A stretch of 64,000 nucleotides of DNA from Limnohabitans sp. B9-3 (GCF_002778325.1 NZ_NESI01000002.1:186001-250000), one strand, 5' to 3'; shown: positions 1-9,497, counted from the stretch's first letter. A program made the numbers and translations. Notes: generated from the letters alone by a model not told the origin.

Positions 1-351
1 ACGTTGCTGGCTGTAGCTAGCAAGACGAAGCATGTTGCCGCGGTTGCGCGCAAAGGTGGTGCTATCACAGGCGCGCTGCCACTGCCAAAGCCACCTTAAA
101 TCATGCCATCCAAGTCTGCCTATGCGCACCGGTGTGTGGCGTTGCCACAAATGGGTGAGTACATGCAAGGCCATCCCTGGCTTGGCCCAGGGTGTTGTGT
201 AGCCGGGCGACACAACACCTGCGTTGGCAAAGCTGCACAGCTCTGCGGCAGAACCATTACTTTCAAAAATACTCACTTCATGGTTTTGACGTGCGAGCTC
301 GTAAGCGGTGGTCACACCGATCACGCCTGCACCAATCACTGCAATCTTCAT
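1..351 (-). CDS. dadA: D-amino-acid dehydrogenase small subunit-like FAD oxidoreductase (5' part, cut by window edge)
   Basis: The first 117 codons read from ATG at 351 down to base 1 without a stop, so the gene continues outside the window. The N-terminus is a classic FAD/NAD-binding Rossmann start: MKIAVIGAGVIGVTTAYELA, with GxGxxG at residues 8-13, then a run typical of DadA (SFANAGVVSPGYTTPWAKPG, roughly residues 44-63). The family oxidises D-amino acids to 2-oxo acids, passing electrons to the respiratory chain at the inner membrane. It diverges from rpsB with about 210 nt between the starts. No clear ribosome-binding site is seen before the ATG. Substrate is not determinable from this fragment; a related FAD-dependent amine or sarcosine oxidase is possible. 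Confidence 0.85.
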   Translation of the reverse strand, partial: MKIAVIGAGVIGVTTAYELARQNHEVSIFESNGSAAELCSFANAGVVSPGYTTPWAKPGMALHVLTHLWQRHTPVRIGRLGWHDLRWLWQWQRACDSTTFARNRGNMLRLASYSQQR

Positions 352-404
352 ATGTTTGACAGGCGGGTGAAGGGTGGACGCAGGGTGTTGTGCATGTTTG
401 GCTG

Positions 405-413
405 TGCTAGAAT
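405..413 (+). promoter_or_regulatory. Extended -10 element of the rpsB promoter
   Basis: TGCTAGAAT (TG-N-TAGAAT) lies about 150 nt upstream of rpsB. No good -35 hexamer is found at 16-18 nt, which is common for extended -10 promoters. Transcription would begin near 420 and give a long folded leader. Confidence 0.55.
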
Positions 414-414
414 C

Positions 415-564
415 GTTGGGTTTTTCCGGATAACAACTCTTAGGGTTTATTCGGAGTAAACATCACTCGCAAACCAGCCCATTCAAGGTGTTGCCGCATG
501 TCTCAAAGTGTTGACGTGCGGCGATGAAGGGCTGGATTTTAGACCCAACCTTTGGAGTAAATTT
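415..564 (+). promoter_or_regulatory. Structured rpsB leader, candidate S2 autoregulatory RNA
   Basis: The 5' leader of rpsB folds by inspection into nested helices. GTTGGGT at 415-421 pairs with ACCCAAC at 543-549, extendable by a G-U and an A-U pair. CCAGCCC at 474-480 pairs with GGGCTGG at 529-535. GCCGCATGTC at 493-502 pairs with GACGTGCGGC at 513-522 (10 bp, one wobble). A small hairpin lies at 445-461. The long-range helix ends just before the ribosome-binding site GGAG at 554-557. In E. coli the rpsB-tsf leader mediates repression by S2; the same role here is inference. This also accounts for the gene-free stretch 352-564. Confidence 0.55.
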
Positions 565-1305
565 ATGTCAGTCACAATGCGCGAAATGCTGGAAGCCGGC
601 GTCCACTTTGGTCACCAAACTCGCTTCTGGAACCCAAAAATGGCACCGTTCATTTTTGGTCACCGCAACAAAATTCACATCATTAACTTGGAAAAATCGT
701 TGCCGATGTTCCAAGATGCCATCAAATTCGTGAAGCAGTTGTCTGCGAATCGTGGCAATGTGTTGATGGTCGGTACAAAGCGTCAATCCCGCGAAATCGT
801 GGCCGCAGAAGCGCAACGCGCTGGCGTGCCTTTTGTTGACCAACGTTGGTTGGGCGGCATGTTGACCAACTTCAAAACAGTCAAGACATCGATCAAGCGT
901 TTGAAAGACATGAAAATCCAGCAAGAAGCTGGTTTGGACGCTCTGTCTAAAAAAGAACAACTGATGTTCAAGCGCGAAATGGAAAAGCTTGAGAAAGACA
1001 TCGGCGGCATTCAAGATATGGCTGTGTTGCCTGATGCGATCTTCGTGATCGACGTTGGCTACCACAAGATTGCCATCGCCGAAGCCAAGAAGCTGGGCAT
1101 CCCATTGATCGGCGTGGTGGACTCTAACCACTCACCTGAAGGCATCGACTACATCATCCCAGGCAACGACGACTCGTCTAAGGCTGTGACTTTGTACGCT
1201 CGCGGTATCGCTGACGCGATCATCGAAGGCCGTGCCAACGCCACCAACGACTTGGTCAAAGCTGTGACCGAAGGTAGCGAAGAGTTTGTTGAAGTCGCTG
1301 CTTAA
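565..1305 (+). CDS. rpsB: 30S ribosomal protein S2
   Basis: Encodes 246 residues of the uS2 family, a component of the small ribosomal subunit needed for S1 docking. The start is placed at ATG 565 ([20 protein letters not shown]), with GGAG at 554-557; the reading frame is open to 508, but upstream codons do not resemble S2. The family signatures [13 protein letters not shown] near the N-terminus and [13 protein letters not shown] in the middle are present, and the length is normal. It is followed by tsf, as in nearly all bacteria, with a hairpin between the two. Expression is probably governed by the folded leader upstream. Confidence 0.98.
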   Translation: MSVTMREMLEAGVHFGHQTRFWNPKMAPFIFGHRNKIHIINLEKSLPMFQDAIKFVKQLSANRGNVLMVGTKRQSREIVAAEAQRAGVPFVDQRWLGGMLTNFKTVKTSIKRLKDMKIQQEAGLDALSKKEQLMFKREMEKLEKDIGGIQDMAVLPDAIFVIDVGYHKIAIAEAKKLGIPLIGVVDSNHSPEGIDYIIPGNDDSSKAVTLYARGIADAIIEGRANATNDLVKAVTEGSEEFVEVAA

Positions 1306-1323
1306 TCGCTAGGCCCAACGTCG

Positions 1324-1350
1324 AAAAGGGGCTTGTGTAGCCCCTTTTTC
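1324..1350 (+). terminator. Intrinsic terminator or attenuator between rpsB and tsf
   Basis: AAAAGGGGCT (1324-1333), loop TGTGT, AGCCCCTTTT (1339-1348) followed by further T. A 10-bp stem with a U tract, placed between two cotranscribed genes; partial termination here would make S2 mRNA exceed EF-Ts mRNA. Confidence 0.75.
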
Positions 1351-1386
1351 ACACCTGAAATTTTTGAACTGATACGGAGAATTTAA

Positions 1387-2280
1387 ATGGCTGCTATTAC
1401 CGCAAGCATGGTCGCTGAATTGCGCGCTAAAACCGACGCCCCCATGATGGAGTGCAAAAAAGCTTTGACTGAAGCCGAAGGCGACATGGCCAAAGCAGAA
1501 GAGTTGTTGCGCGTCAAGCTCGGCAGCAAAGCCGGCAAAGCATCGAGTCGCATCACTGCCGAAGGTGTTGTCACCAGCTACATCAGTGGCAACACGGGCG
1601 CTCTGTTGGAAGTGAACTGCGAAACCGACTTTGTCACTAAAAACGATAGCTTCTTAGCTTTGGCTCAAGCAGCGGTCGAGTTGATCGTCAAGCACAACCC
1701 AGCTTCTGTGGAAGAAATGGGCGCCTTGGCCTATAGCCAAGAAGGTTTCGGTCCCACATTGGAAGACGCACGCAAAGGCCTCATCGGCAAGATCGGCGAG
1801 AACATGAGCTTCCGTCGTTTCAAGCGTTTCGACGGTGCACACAAATTGGCTTCTTACCTGCACGGTACCCGCATTGGTGTACTGGTCGAGTTTGATGGCG
1901 ATGAAACCGCCGCCAAAGATGTGGCAATGCATGTGGCTGCGATGAAGCCAGTGGCTTTGACCAGCGCTGACGTGCCTGCTGAATTGATCGAAAAAGAGCG
2001 TTCAGTCGCTGCAGCCAAAGCGGCTGAATCCGGCAAGCCTGCTGACATCGTCACCAAGATGGTGGAAGGCTCTGTGCAGAAGTACCTCAAAGAGGTGTCT
2101 TTGTTCGACCAAACGTTCGTCAAGAACGACAAGCAAACCGTTGAGCAAATGCTCAAGGCTGCCAACACCAAAGTGGCTTCTTTCACCCTGTACGTGGTGG
2201 GCGAAGGCATTGAGAAGAAAGTTGACGACTTCGCTGCCGAAGTGGCTGCACAAGTCGCTGCTGCCAAGCAGTCAGCCTAA
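1387..2280 (+). CDS. tsf: Translation elongation factor Ts
   Basis: A 297-residue EF-Ts, the nucleotide exchange factor that regenerates EF-Tu-GTP in the cytoplasm. The N-terminal UBA-like segment ([20 protein letters not shown]) and the TDFVTKN motif at about residues 80-86, which contacts EF-Tu, are both present. Length is normal for the longer proteobacterial form. The start ATG at 1387 is preceded by CGGAGA at about -12. It follows rpsB after a hairpin and precedes pyrH after a second hairpin. Confidence 0.98.
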   Translation: MAAITASMVAELRAKTDAPMMECKKALTEAEGDMAKAEELLRVKLGSKAGKASSRITAEGVVTSYISGNTGALLEVNCETDFVTKNDSFLALAQAAVELIVKHNPASVEEMGALAYSQEGFGPTLEDARKGLIGKIGENMSFRRFKRFDGAHKLASYLHGTRIGVLVEFDGDETAAKDVAMHVAAMKPVALTSADVPAELIEKERSVAAAKAAESGKPADIVTKMVEGSVQKYLKEVSLFDQTFVKNDKQTVEQMLKAANTKVASFTLYVVGEGIEKKVDDFAAEVAAQVAAAKQSA

Positions 2281-2281
2281 T

Positions 2282-2311
2282 CAGAAAGGGGGGCGTAGGC
2301 TCCCCTTCTGT
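2282..2311 (+). terminator. Terminator-like hairpin after tsf
   Basis: CAGAAAGGGG pairs with CCCCTTCTG across a short loop, with one bulged base, followed by TTATTC. The tail is only moderately T-rich, so read-through into pyrH is likely. Confidence 0.55.
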
Positions 2312-2358
2312 TATTCATCTACTACACCAATTCCACCCTATACATTCAGGAGCTTTTC

Positions 2359-3081
2359 ATGACCACACCCCAACCAGCCCACAAGCGTATTTTGCTCAAG
2401 CTGTCAGGGGAGGCCTTGATGGGTGATGATGCATTTGGTATCAACCGTGCCACCATCGTTCGCATCGTCGGCGAAGTGGCTGAAGTGATCCATTTGGGTG
2501 TGGAAGTGGCCATTGTGATCGGTGGTGGCAACATTTTCCGCGGCGTCGCGGGCGGTGCTGTCGGTATGGACCGAGCCACGGCCGATTACATGGGGATGTT
2601 GGCTACGGTGATGAACTCCTTGGCCTTGGCCGACACCATGAACAAAGCCGGTTTGACGGCACGTGTGATGTCTGCCATTGCGATTGACCAAGTGGTGGAG
2701 CCTTACGTTCGTCCCAAAGCGTTGCAGTACCTCGAAGAGGGCAAGGTGGTGATTTTTGCCGCTGGTACCGGTAATCCCTTCTTCACGACCGACACCGCTG
2801 CAGCGTTGCGCGGTGCTGAGATTGGTGCAGAGATGGTGCTCAAAGCCACCAAAGTTGATGGTGTTTACACCGCGGACCCTAAAAAAGACCCCAACGCGAC
2901 CCGTTACGACAAAATCAGTTTCGACGACGCGATTGGCCAAAACCTCGGCATCATGGACGCCACCGCTTTTGCGCTGTGCCGTGATCAAAAATTACCGATC
3001 AAAGTGTTTTCGATTTTCAAAAATGGCGCCCTCAAACGCGTGGTCATGGGTGAAGACGAAGGCACTTTGGTTCATGCCTGA
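2359..3081 (+). CDS. pyrH: UMP kinase
   Basis: A 240-residue bacterial UMP kinase of the amino-acid-kinase fold, a hexameric enzyme that makes UDP from UMP with ATP in pyrimidine nucleotide synthesis and is feedback-inhibited by UTP. The nucleotide-binding start [15 protein letters not shown] and the glycine-rich [10 protein letters not shown] segment at about residues 53-62 are seen, as is the [21 protein letters not shown] region. ATG 2359 is preceded by AGGAG at about 2349. It lies between tsf and frr, the usual order. Confidence 0.98.
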   Translation: MTTPQPAHKRILLKLSGEALMGDDAFGINRATIVRIVGEVAEVIHLGVEVAIVIGGGNIFRGVAGGAVGMDRATADYMGMLATVMNSLALADTMNKAGLTARVMSAIAIDQVVEPYVRPKALQYLEEGKVVIFAAGTGNPFFTTDTAAALRGAEIGAEMVLKATKVDGVYTADPKKDPNATRYDKISFDDAIGQNLGIMDATAFALCRDQKLPIKVFSIFKNGALKRVVMGEDEGTLVHA

Positions 3082-3135
3082 TCCTGATTCACTGTTCGTT
3101 TCGACTTTTTCAATGCGTTGCCTCCGGAGCACAAC

Positions 3136-3696
3136 ATGACCATCGCTGACATCAAGAAAACAACCGAAACCAAAATGGGTCAATCGATTGCGGCTTTCAG
3201 CCATAGTCTGACCAAAATTCGCACGGGCCGCCCAAGTCCGGCCTTGCTCGATAACGTGCAAGTGGACTACTACGGCTCCATGGTGCCGATCAGCCAAGTG
3301 GCCAACGTCTCGTTGTTGGATGCCCGCACCTTGAGCGTTCAACCCTGGGAAAAGCCCATGGGTGCCAAAATCGAAAAAGCCATTCGTGACAGCGATTTGG
3401 GGCTGAATCCTTCATCGATGGGCGAGTTGATTCGCGTGCCCATGCCCCCCATGTCCGAAGAGCGTCGCAAAGAACTCACCAAAGTGGTTCGTACCGAAGG
3501 TGAAAATGCCAAGGTGGCTGTACGGAACTTGCGTCGTGACGCCAACGAATCGGTCAAAAAATTGGTCAAAGACAAACTTGCTTCTGAAGATGACCAAAAA
3601 CGCGCAGAAGCCGATATTCAAAAAACCACCGACAGTCATATTGGCGAGATCGACAAGCTGATCGCCAGCAAAGAACACGAAATCATGGCGGTCTAA
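3136..3696 (+). CDS. frr: Ribosome recycling factor
   Basis: Encodes 186 residues of RRF, which with EF-G splits post-termination ribosomes. ATG 3136 ([18 protein letters not shown]) is chosen over an in-frame ATG at 3118 because GGAG at 3126-3129 is correctly spaced and homologues begin here. Conserved segments include [13 protein letters not shown] near residue 28 and a long helical C-terminal half. The stop is only 6 nt before the cdsA start. In most relatives uppS sits at this junction; here it does not. Confidence 0.97.
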   Translation: MTIADIKKTTETKMGQSIAAFSHSLTKIRTGRPSPALLDNVQVDYYGSMVPISQVANVSLLDARTLSVQPWEKPMGAKIEKAIRDSDLGLNPSSMGELIRVPMPPMSEERRKELTKVVRTEGENAKVAVRNLRRDANESVKKLVKDKLASEDDQKRAEADIQKTTDSHIGEIDKLIASKEHEIMAV

Positions 3697-3702
3697 GACC
3701 TC

Positions 3703-4539
3703 ATGCTGAAACAACGCGTCATCACCGCCCTTGTGCTGCTGGCGCTTTTGCTGCCTGCCCTGTTGGCGACGACGGCTGAGCCTCTGGCCGGCCTCACCTT
3801 GGTTTTGATCGCGGCAGGCGCCTGGGAATGGGGACGCTTGAATGGCCTCGCTATGCGAGGTGCGCTGCGAATGGGGGCTTTCTGCGTTGTTTTGTGCTTG
3901 CTGGCATGGTCGGGACGTTGGGCTTACCAGCCTCCTGCGTTGATGTGGCCTATTTCAGGTGCAGCTTGGGTCTTGGTTGGCGCTTGGCTTTTACGAGGCG
4001 GCGTGGCCCATTGGCCTCACATTTCTCGCATCGTGCGTTGGATCGTAGGCATTCTGGCGTTGTGCTTGACGTGGCTCGCGATGTACCAAGCCAAAGTGAT
4101 GGGCGTTAATTTTCTACTTTCCTTGCTGCTTTTGGTCTGGATGGCAGACATTGCCGCTTATTTTTCAGGTCGCGCCTTTGGTCGCCGAAAATTGGCCGTC
4201 GCCATCAGTCCCGGTAAAAGCTGGGAAGGTGTGTGGGGTGGCATGGTCGGTGTTCTGGCTATGGCTTTCTTTTGGGTCTGGGCTGACACCCAGTGGGCGG
4301 TCGACAGTCCCAGTTTGTTCACGCGCTTGCACAACCGAGGTTGGCCGTTCATGGTTCTGGCCACCTTGTTTTTGGTGTCCATGAGCGTGGTGGGCGATTT
4401 GGTCGAATCTCTGGTCAAGCGCAGCGCAGGCTTCAAAGACAGCAGCCAGCTGTTACCCGGTCATGGCGGCGTGTTAGACCGCGTTGACGCCTTGCTGCCC
4501 ACACTGCCACTTGCGCTGATGCTGGTGCAATCGGTTTGA
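3703..4539 (+). CDS. cdsA: Phosphatidate cytidylyltransferase (CDP-diglyceride synthase)
   Basis: A 278-residue polytopic inner-membrane enzyme that makes CDP-diacylglycerol from phosphatidate and CTP, the branch point to all phospholipids. About eight hydrophobic segments are seen. The family signature is near the C-terminus: KRSAGFKDSSQLLPGHGG with the metal-binding Lys-Asp at 245-246, GHGG at 253-256 and Asp 259. ATG 3703 is 6 nt after frr, with no clear ribosome-binding site, which suggests translational coupling. It sits directly between frr and dxr because uppS is missing. Confidence 0.95.
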   Translation: MLKQRVITALVLLALLLPALLATTAEPLAGLTLVLIAAGAWEWGRLNGLAMRGALRMGAFCVVLCLLAWSGRWAYQPPALMWPISGAAWVLVGAWLLRGGVAHWPHISRIVRWIVGILALCLTWLAMYQAKVMGVNFLLSLLLLVWMADIAAYFSGRAFGRRKLAVAISPGKSWEGVWGGMVGVLAMAFFWVWADTQWAVDSPSLFTRLHNRGWPFMVLATLFLVSMSVVGDLVESLVKRSAGFKDSSQLLPGHGGVLDRVDALLPTLPLALMLVQSV

Positions 4540-4571
4540 CTTTATATTTGTCCTCACTTCATGGAGGCTCT

Positions 4572-5765
4572 ATGCCGCAACGCATCACAGTGCTCGGATC
4601 GACCGGTTCAATTGGCACCAACACCCTTGACGTGATTGCACGTCATCCCGATCGATTTGAGGTTTTTGCCCTCACGGGTGCAACCCAAGTGGATTTGATG
4701 TTGCGACAGTGTGCGCAATTCAAGCCTCGCTTCGCGGTGATGGTGCAACCTGAAGCCGCAAAACAACTACAAGACCGGGTGCATGCTGAGGGATTGACGG
4801 TTCAAGTGCTCAGCGGCATGGCGGCACTCGATGAGGTGGCGGCTCACCCGGATGTCGATGCTGTCATGGCCGCGATTGTGGGGGCTGCGGGCTTATCGCC
4901 TTGTTTGGCAGCGGCACGCAGTGGCAAGCGATTGTTGCTGGCCAACAAAGAAGCCTTGGTGGTGGGGGCTGAGGTTTTTTTGGCTGCGGTGAAAGAGGGC
5001 GGCGCCACGCTGCTGCCCATCGACAGCGAGCACTCGGCTATTTTTCAATCGTTGCCCGAAGACCCCGCCACGTGGGATGCTCGGGTGGCCAAAATCATCC
5101 TGACAGCATCTGGCGGCCCGTTTCGCACCCGCGAGTTGGCCACGCTCAAAGACGTCACGCCTGAACAAGCCTGTGCACACCCCAACTGGGTGATGGGCCG
5201 AAAAATTTCGGTGGACTCTGCAACCATGATGAACAAGGCCTTGGAAGTCATCGAGGCGCGCTATTTGTTTGGTTTGTCCCCTGAGCGCTTGGAGGTCGTG
5301 ATTCACCCCCAAAGCATCATTCACTCCATGGTGCAGTACCGCGACAACTCCGTGGTGGCGCAGCTGGGCACGCCCGACATGCGTGTGCCCATTGCCTATG
5401 GCTTGAGCTGGCCCGAGCGCATGGTCTCTGGCGCTGAGGCGCTGGACTTTCACACCATGTCGGCCATGACCTTTGAGGCCTTGGACGACCATGGCCACCC
5501 GGAGCGTTTTGCAGGCATTCATTTGGCTTGGCATGCCTTGCGTGGTCCACGTGGCACCACGGCGGTATTGAATGCTTCAAACGAAATTGCCGTGGCCGCT
5601 TTCTTGGACCGACGCATTCGCTTTGATCAAATTCACCATCTGAATTTGAACTGTTTGTCCCGCATGACGTTTGATGCCCCAAAGCATCTCGATGACTTGC
5701 TCGCGCTGGATTCACAAGCCCGTGCCGTTGCTCAAGACGAAATTCATCGCTTGGCTTTGCCATGA
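4572..5765 (+). CDS. dxr: 1-deoxy-D-xylulose 5-phosphate reductoisomerase
   Basis: A 397-residue enzyme that converts DXP to 2-C-methyl-D-erythritol 4-phosphate with NADPH in the non-mevalonate isoprenoid pathway. The N-terminal NADPH motif GSTGSIGTNTLDVI, the KEALVV segment and the divalent-metal motif IDSEHSAIFQ are all present. The start ATG 4572 follows GGAGG at 4563-4567; an in-frame start at 4536 lies inside cdsA and is less likely. The stop overlaps the rseP start by 4 nt (ATGA), so the two are translationally coupled. Confidence 0.97.
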   Translation: MPQRITVLGSTGSIGTNTLDVIARHPDRFEVFALTGATQVDLMLRQCAQFKPRFAVMVQPEAAKQLQDRVHAEGLTVQVLSGMAALDEVAAHPDVDAVMAAIVGAAGLSPCLAAARSGKRLLLANKEALVVGAEVFLAAVKEGGATLLPIDSEHSAIFQSLPEDPATWDARVAKIILTASGGPFRTRELATLKDVTPEQACAHPNWVMGRKISVDSATMMNKALEVIEARYLFGLSPERLEVVIHPQSIIHSMVQYRDNSVVAQLGTPDMRVPIAYGLSWPERMVSGAEALDFHTMSAMTFEALDDHGHPERFAGIHLAWHALRGPRGTTAVLNASNEIAVAAFLDRRIRFDQIHHLNLNCLSRMTFDAPKHLDDLLALDSQARAVAQDEIHRLALP

Positions 5766-7147
5766 CCGTGTTGGCCTTTCTGCTCGGTTTGGGCTTGCTC
5801 ATCACCGTGCATGAGTGGGGCCACTACCGGGTCGCGGTGGCCTGTGGTGTCAAGGTGCTGACATTTTCGATTGGTTTTGGCAAACCTTTGTTGCGCTGGA
5901 AGTCGCGTCGTCCGTATCCTGGTCAGGACACTGAATTTGCCATCAGCTTGATTCCTTTAGGCGGCTACGTCAAGATGTTGGATGCTTCGTCTGAAGCCTT
6001 GACGCCTGCCGATGCTGCTATGGCTTTGGATCGCCAGCCTTTGTGGGCGCGTGCGGCCATTGTGTCGGCCGGCCCTCTGGCGAACTTTTTATTGGCACTT
6101 GCTTTGTACGCGGCGACATTTTGGCTAGGTCAATATGAAACCCGCGCCTTGTTGGCCACGCCTGTTGCGGGTTCGCCTGCAGATTTGGCCGGCTTGAACA
6201 GTGGTGACCTGGTGTTGCGCGCGGGGGGGGATGAGTCGAGTCTGCAAGATGTGGACTCTATGGAGCAACTGCGCTGGTGGCTGATGCAGCAAGATCCTAT
6301 GGCGCAGGTCTTTGTGTTGGAAGTCCAGCCTAAGGGGCGCAGCTCAGCGCACACGGTGTCCTTGACGCCTCCACCTGTTGTCGAGGGCAGCAGCAACCCT
6401 GTCACGGGTTTGCAAGATTTGGGTTTGGTCGGTGCTTGGAGTCGCGCAGTTTTAGGCGACTTGCAACCGAACAGTGCAGCCCAACGCGCCGGTTTGCAGC
6501 GTGGGGATGAGGTTTTACGCATCAATGAGCGAGTGATCCATGACGCCGCAGCATTGCGTGCCACGGTCCGCGCAAGTGGTCGCGCACAAGGCCCAATCGC
6601 TGAGCAACTGTGGGAGGTCCACCGCCCAAGACAGGGGGTATTACTTTTTGCAGTGACGCCTGAGCGCGTGACCGAAGGCACCGAGTCGGTGGGGCGCATC
6701 GGCGCTCAAGTGGGCGAAGCCCCGCAGAAAATTTGGGTGCAATACGGACTGGTGGACGGTGTGGTTCTCGCTGCGCAGCGAACCTGGGAAGTTTCGCGCC
6801 TGACGCTCGATATGTTGGGGCGTTTGATCACGGGCCGTGCCTCTTTGGATAACCTCAGTGGCCCGCTGAGCATGGCCGACTACGCAGGGCGTTCTGCCAG
6901 CGTGGGGTTAGGCCCGTATTTGGCGTATTTGGCCTTGCTCAGTGTGAGCCTTGGTGTGTTCAATCTCTTGCCCCTGCCGGTGTTGGATGGCGGGCACCTG
7001 TTGTATTATCTTTACGAAGCTTTCACGGGGCATCCACCCTCGCCACGATGGCTGGAAATCCTGCAAAGTGCAGGCATGGCCTTGCTGATGGCGCTGATGG
7101 CTTTTTCTCTTTTTAACGACGTGGTTCGCTTGGGCTGGCTGAGTTAA
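5762..7147 (+). CDS. rseP: RIP metalloprotease RseP (site-2 protease family)
   Basis: A 461-residue inner-membrane zinc metalloprotease of family M50. The catalytic HEWGH is at residues 17-21 in the first membrane helix, and the distal LDGGH, whose Asp completes the zinc site, is at about 408-412. Two PDZ-like regions lie between them (about 120-310) on the periplasmic side. In E. coli RseP cuts the anti-sigma factor RseA to release sigma-E, and also clears signal peptides; here the substrate is inferred. It is positioned immediately before bamA, as in most proteobacteria, linking envelope stress control to outer-membrane assembly. Confidence 0.96.
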   Translation: MTVLAFLLGLGLLITVHEWGHYRVAVACGVKVLTFSIGFGKPLLRWKSRRPYPGQDTEFAISLIPLGGYVKMLDASSEALTPADAAMALDRQPLWARAAIVSAGPLANFLLALALYAATFWLGQYETRALLATPVAGSPADLAGLNSGDLVLRAGGDESSLQDVDSMEQLRWWLMQQDPMAQVFVLEVQPKGRSSAHTVSLTPPPVVEGSSNPVTGLQDLGLVGAWSRAVLGDLQPNSAAQRAGLQRGDEVLRINERVIHDAAALRATVRASGRAQGPIAEQLWEVHRPRQGVLLFAVTPERVTEGTESVGRIGAQVGEAPQKIWVQYGLVDGVVLAAQRTWEVSRLTLDMLGRLITGRASLDNLSGPLSMADYAGRSASVGLGPYLAYLALLSVSLGVFNLLPLPVLDGGHLLYYLYEAFTGHPPSPRWLEILQSAGMALLMALMAFSLFNDVVRLGWLS

Positions 7148-7190
7148 GTCCCCCTACACAACAACCCCAAGGCCCTTGAGTTTTCAGTTC

Positions 7191-9497
7191 ATGACCCATC
7201 CACTTCCTCGATTCCGTCGCTCGCCCCTGTCCTGTGCTGCAGCGCTTTTGCTAGGGTCTGCATTGGCCTTCAATGCCTGGGCGGTGGATCCTTTCAAAGT
7301 CCGTGATATCCGTGTCGAAGGCTTACAGCGCATTGAGCCAGGCACCGTTTTCGCCTCGATCCCGTTTCGTGTCGGCGACGATTACACCGACGAAAAAGGC
7401 GCAGCTGCTATTCGCAGCCTGTTTGCCTTGGGCTTGTTTAAAGACGTGCGCATTGAAGTCAATGGCGACGAACTGGTGCTGATCGTTGAGGAGCGTCCCA
7501 ACATTGCAGCCGTTGAATTTATCGGCACCAAAGAGTTTGACAAAGACGTGTTGCGCAAAGCTTTGCGTGATATTGGGTTGGCCGAGGGCCGTCCGTTTGA
7601 CAAAGCCTTGGCTGACCGTGCAGAGCAAGAACTCAAGCGCCAGTATGTGAACCGCAGTTTGTACGGTGCTGAAATTATCACCACCATCACCCCCGTGGAT
7701 CGCAACCGTGTGAATTTGTCATTCACGGTCGTTGAAGGCGATTTGGCCAAAATCAAAGAAATGCGCATCGTAGGTGCCCAAGCCTTTGGCGAATCCAAAT
7801 TGCTGGACCAGTTCGACCAAGGTACAGGCAACTGGCTCAGTTGGTACACCAAGTCCGATCGTTATTCACGCACCAAGCTCAATGCCGACCTTGAGACCTT
7901 GCGTGCTTGGTACTTGTCGCGTGGCTACTTGGAGTTCCGTGTGGACTCCACCCAAGTGGCTATCTCCCCCAACAAGCAAGACATTTCCATCACCATCAAC
8001 GTGACCGAGGGGGACCGCTTTGTCGTGTCTGAAGTGGCTCTGGATGGCTACTACTTGGGCAAAGACGATGAGTTCAAGTCTTTGATTGAGATCAAGGCCG
8101 GCAAGCCTTACAACGCGGATGATGTGGCGAAAACCACCAAAGCCTTCAACGAGTATTTTGGTAATTTTGGCTTTGCATTTGCCCGCACCGAGGTGCGTCC
8201 CGAGATCGACCGCAGCACCAACCGCGTGAAGTTGGTGTTGGTGGCCGATCCGTCGCGTCGCGCTTACGTGCGACGCATCAACATCGTGGGCAACAACCGC
8301 ACGCGCGACCAGATCGTGCGCCGCGAGTTCCGTCAGATGGAGTCCTCGTGGTACGACGGCGAGCGCATTCGCTTGTCGCGTGACCGCATCAACCGCTTGG
8401 GTTATTTCAAAGACGTCGAGGTGGACACCCAAGAGGTGGCGGCTTCCCAAGATCAGGTCGATTTGAATGTGAACGTGGTTGAAAAACCCACGGGCATGTT
8501 GACCTTGGGCGCGGGTTTCTCCAGCGCTGAAAAAGTCACTTTCTCTTTTGGTATTCAGCAAGACAACGTCTTTGGGAGTGGCCAGAACTTGGGTTTGCAG
8601 GTCAGCACGAGCAAGTTCAACCAGTACTACGTGATCAACACCACCGACCCGTATTTCACGGAAGACGGCGTGTCGCGCACCTTTGAGTACTACCACCGCT
8701 CTAGCCGGCCTTACGTGGAGCAGGGCGGTGACTACCGCCTTGTCACATCTGGCACAGGCATTCGCTTTGGTGTGCCATTCAGTGAGTTAGACCGTGTTTT
8801 TGTGGGTGCCTCGTTAGAGCAAACGCAAATTGTGCCGGGCACCAACTTGCCTGACTCCTATTTGAAATATGCCTACCAGTTTGGTTACACCACGCACACC
8901 GTGCCTTTGACGGTGGGCTGGGCGCGTGACAGTCGAGATAGTTATTTGAACCCGACGAACGGCAAGTTCATCCGTCTAAACAGTGAAACAGGTTTGGCCG
9001 GTGATACCCGTTACGCCAAGTTTGGGGCGCAATACCAGCAATATTTCCCTTTGACCAAGCAATACACCTTTGCCTTCAACGCCGACTTTGGGTTGGGTAA
9101 AGGCTTGCAAGGTCAACCCTTCCCCGTGTTTAAAAACTACTACTCGGGTGGTTTGGGCTCGGTGCGTGGTTTCGAACAAGGCACCTTGGGGCATCGTGAC
9201 CCGTCCGGCATCGTCAGCGGTGGTGCGAAAAAGGTCACGCTCAATAGCGAGTTTTTGCTGCCATTTCCAGGCGCGGGCAATGACCGCAGTCTCCGTTTGT
9301 ACGGTTTCTATGACATGGGTAACGTGTTTGGCGAATACGACAAAATTCAGCTCAGCGAGCTGCGCAGCTCTTATGGCGTTGGCTTGAGCTGGGTCTCACC
9401 GATGGGTCCCTTGCGTTTCGCATGGGCCCGTCCTTCGCGTGCCTTTACAGGCGATAGAATCCAACGATTGCAATTCCAGATCGGGACATCCTTCTGA
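7191..9497 (+). CDS. bamA: Outer membrane protein assembly factor BamA
   Basis: About 768 residues: a signal peptide ending near AFNAWA, five POTRA domains, and a C-terminal 16-strand beta barrel that ends in the outer-membrane signature with a terminal Phe (LQFQIGTSF). The conserved VRGF of loop 6 is at about residue 658. BamA is the central insertase for outer-membrane beta-barrel proteins. The start is uncertain: ATG 7191 is used, but TTG 7176, five codons upstream with AAGG before it, is also possible. Neighbours rseP and skp match the conserved envelope cluster. Confidence 0.96.
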   Translation: MTHPLPRFRRSPLSCAAALLLGSALAFNAWAVDPFKVRDIRVEGLQRIEPGTVFASIPFRVGDDYTDEKGAAAIRSLFALGLFKDVRIEVNGDELVLIVEERPNIAAVEFIGTKEFDKDVLRKALRDIGLAEGRPFDKALADRAEQELKRQYVNRSLYGAEIITTITPVDRNRVNLSFTVVEGDLAKIKEMRIVGAQAFGESKLLDQFDQGTGNWLSWYTKSDRYSRTKLNADLETLRAWYLSRGYLEFRVDSTQVAISPNKQDISITINVTEGDRFVVSEVALDGYYLGKDDEFKSLIEIKAGKPYNADDVAKTTKAFNEYFGNFGFAFARTEVRPEIDRSTNRVKLVLVADPSRRAYVRRINIVGNNRTRDQIVRREFRQMESSWYDGERIRLSRDRINRLGYFKDVEVDTQEVAASQDQVDLNVNVVEKPTGMLTLGAGFSSAEKVTFSFGIQQDNVFGSGQNLGLQVSTSKFNQYYVINTTDPYFTEDGVSRTFEYYHRSSRPYVEQGGDYRLVTSGTGIRFGVPFSELDRVFVGASLEQTQIVPGTNLPDSYLKYAYQFGYTTHTVPLTVGWARDSRDSYLNPTNGKFIRLNSETGLAGDTRYAKFGAQYQQYFPLTKQYTFAFNADFGLGKGLQGQPFPVFKNYYSGGLGSVRGFEQGTLGHRDPSGIVSGGAKKVTLNSEFLLPFPGAGNDRSLRLYGFYDMGNVFGEYDKIQLSELRSSYGVGLSWVSPMGPLRFAWARPSRAFTGDRIQRLQFQIGTSF

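Noticed and set aside
356..361. TTGACA as a -35 for rpsB
   Set aside because: No -10-like hexamer lies 16-18 nt downstream (379-384 reads CGCAGG).
103..459. 118-residue plus-strand ORF
   Set aside because: It lies antisense to the dadA-like gene and runs into the rpsB promoter; composition is Cys/His-rich, as expected of a shadow frame.
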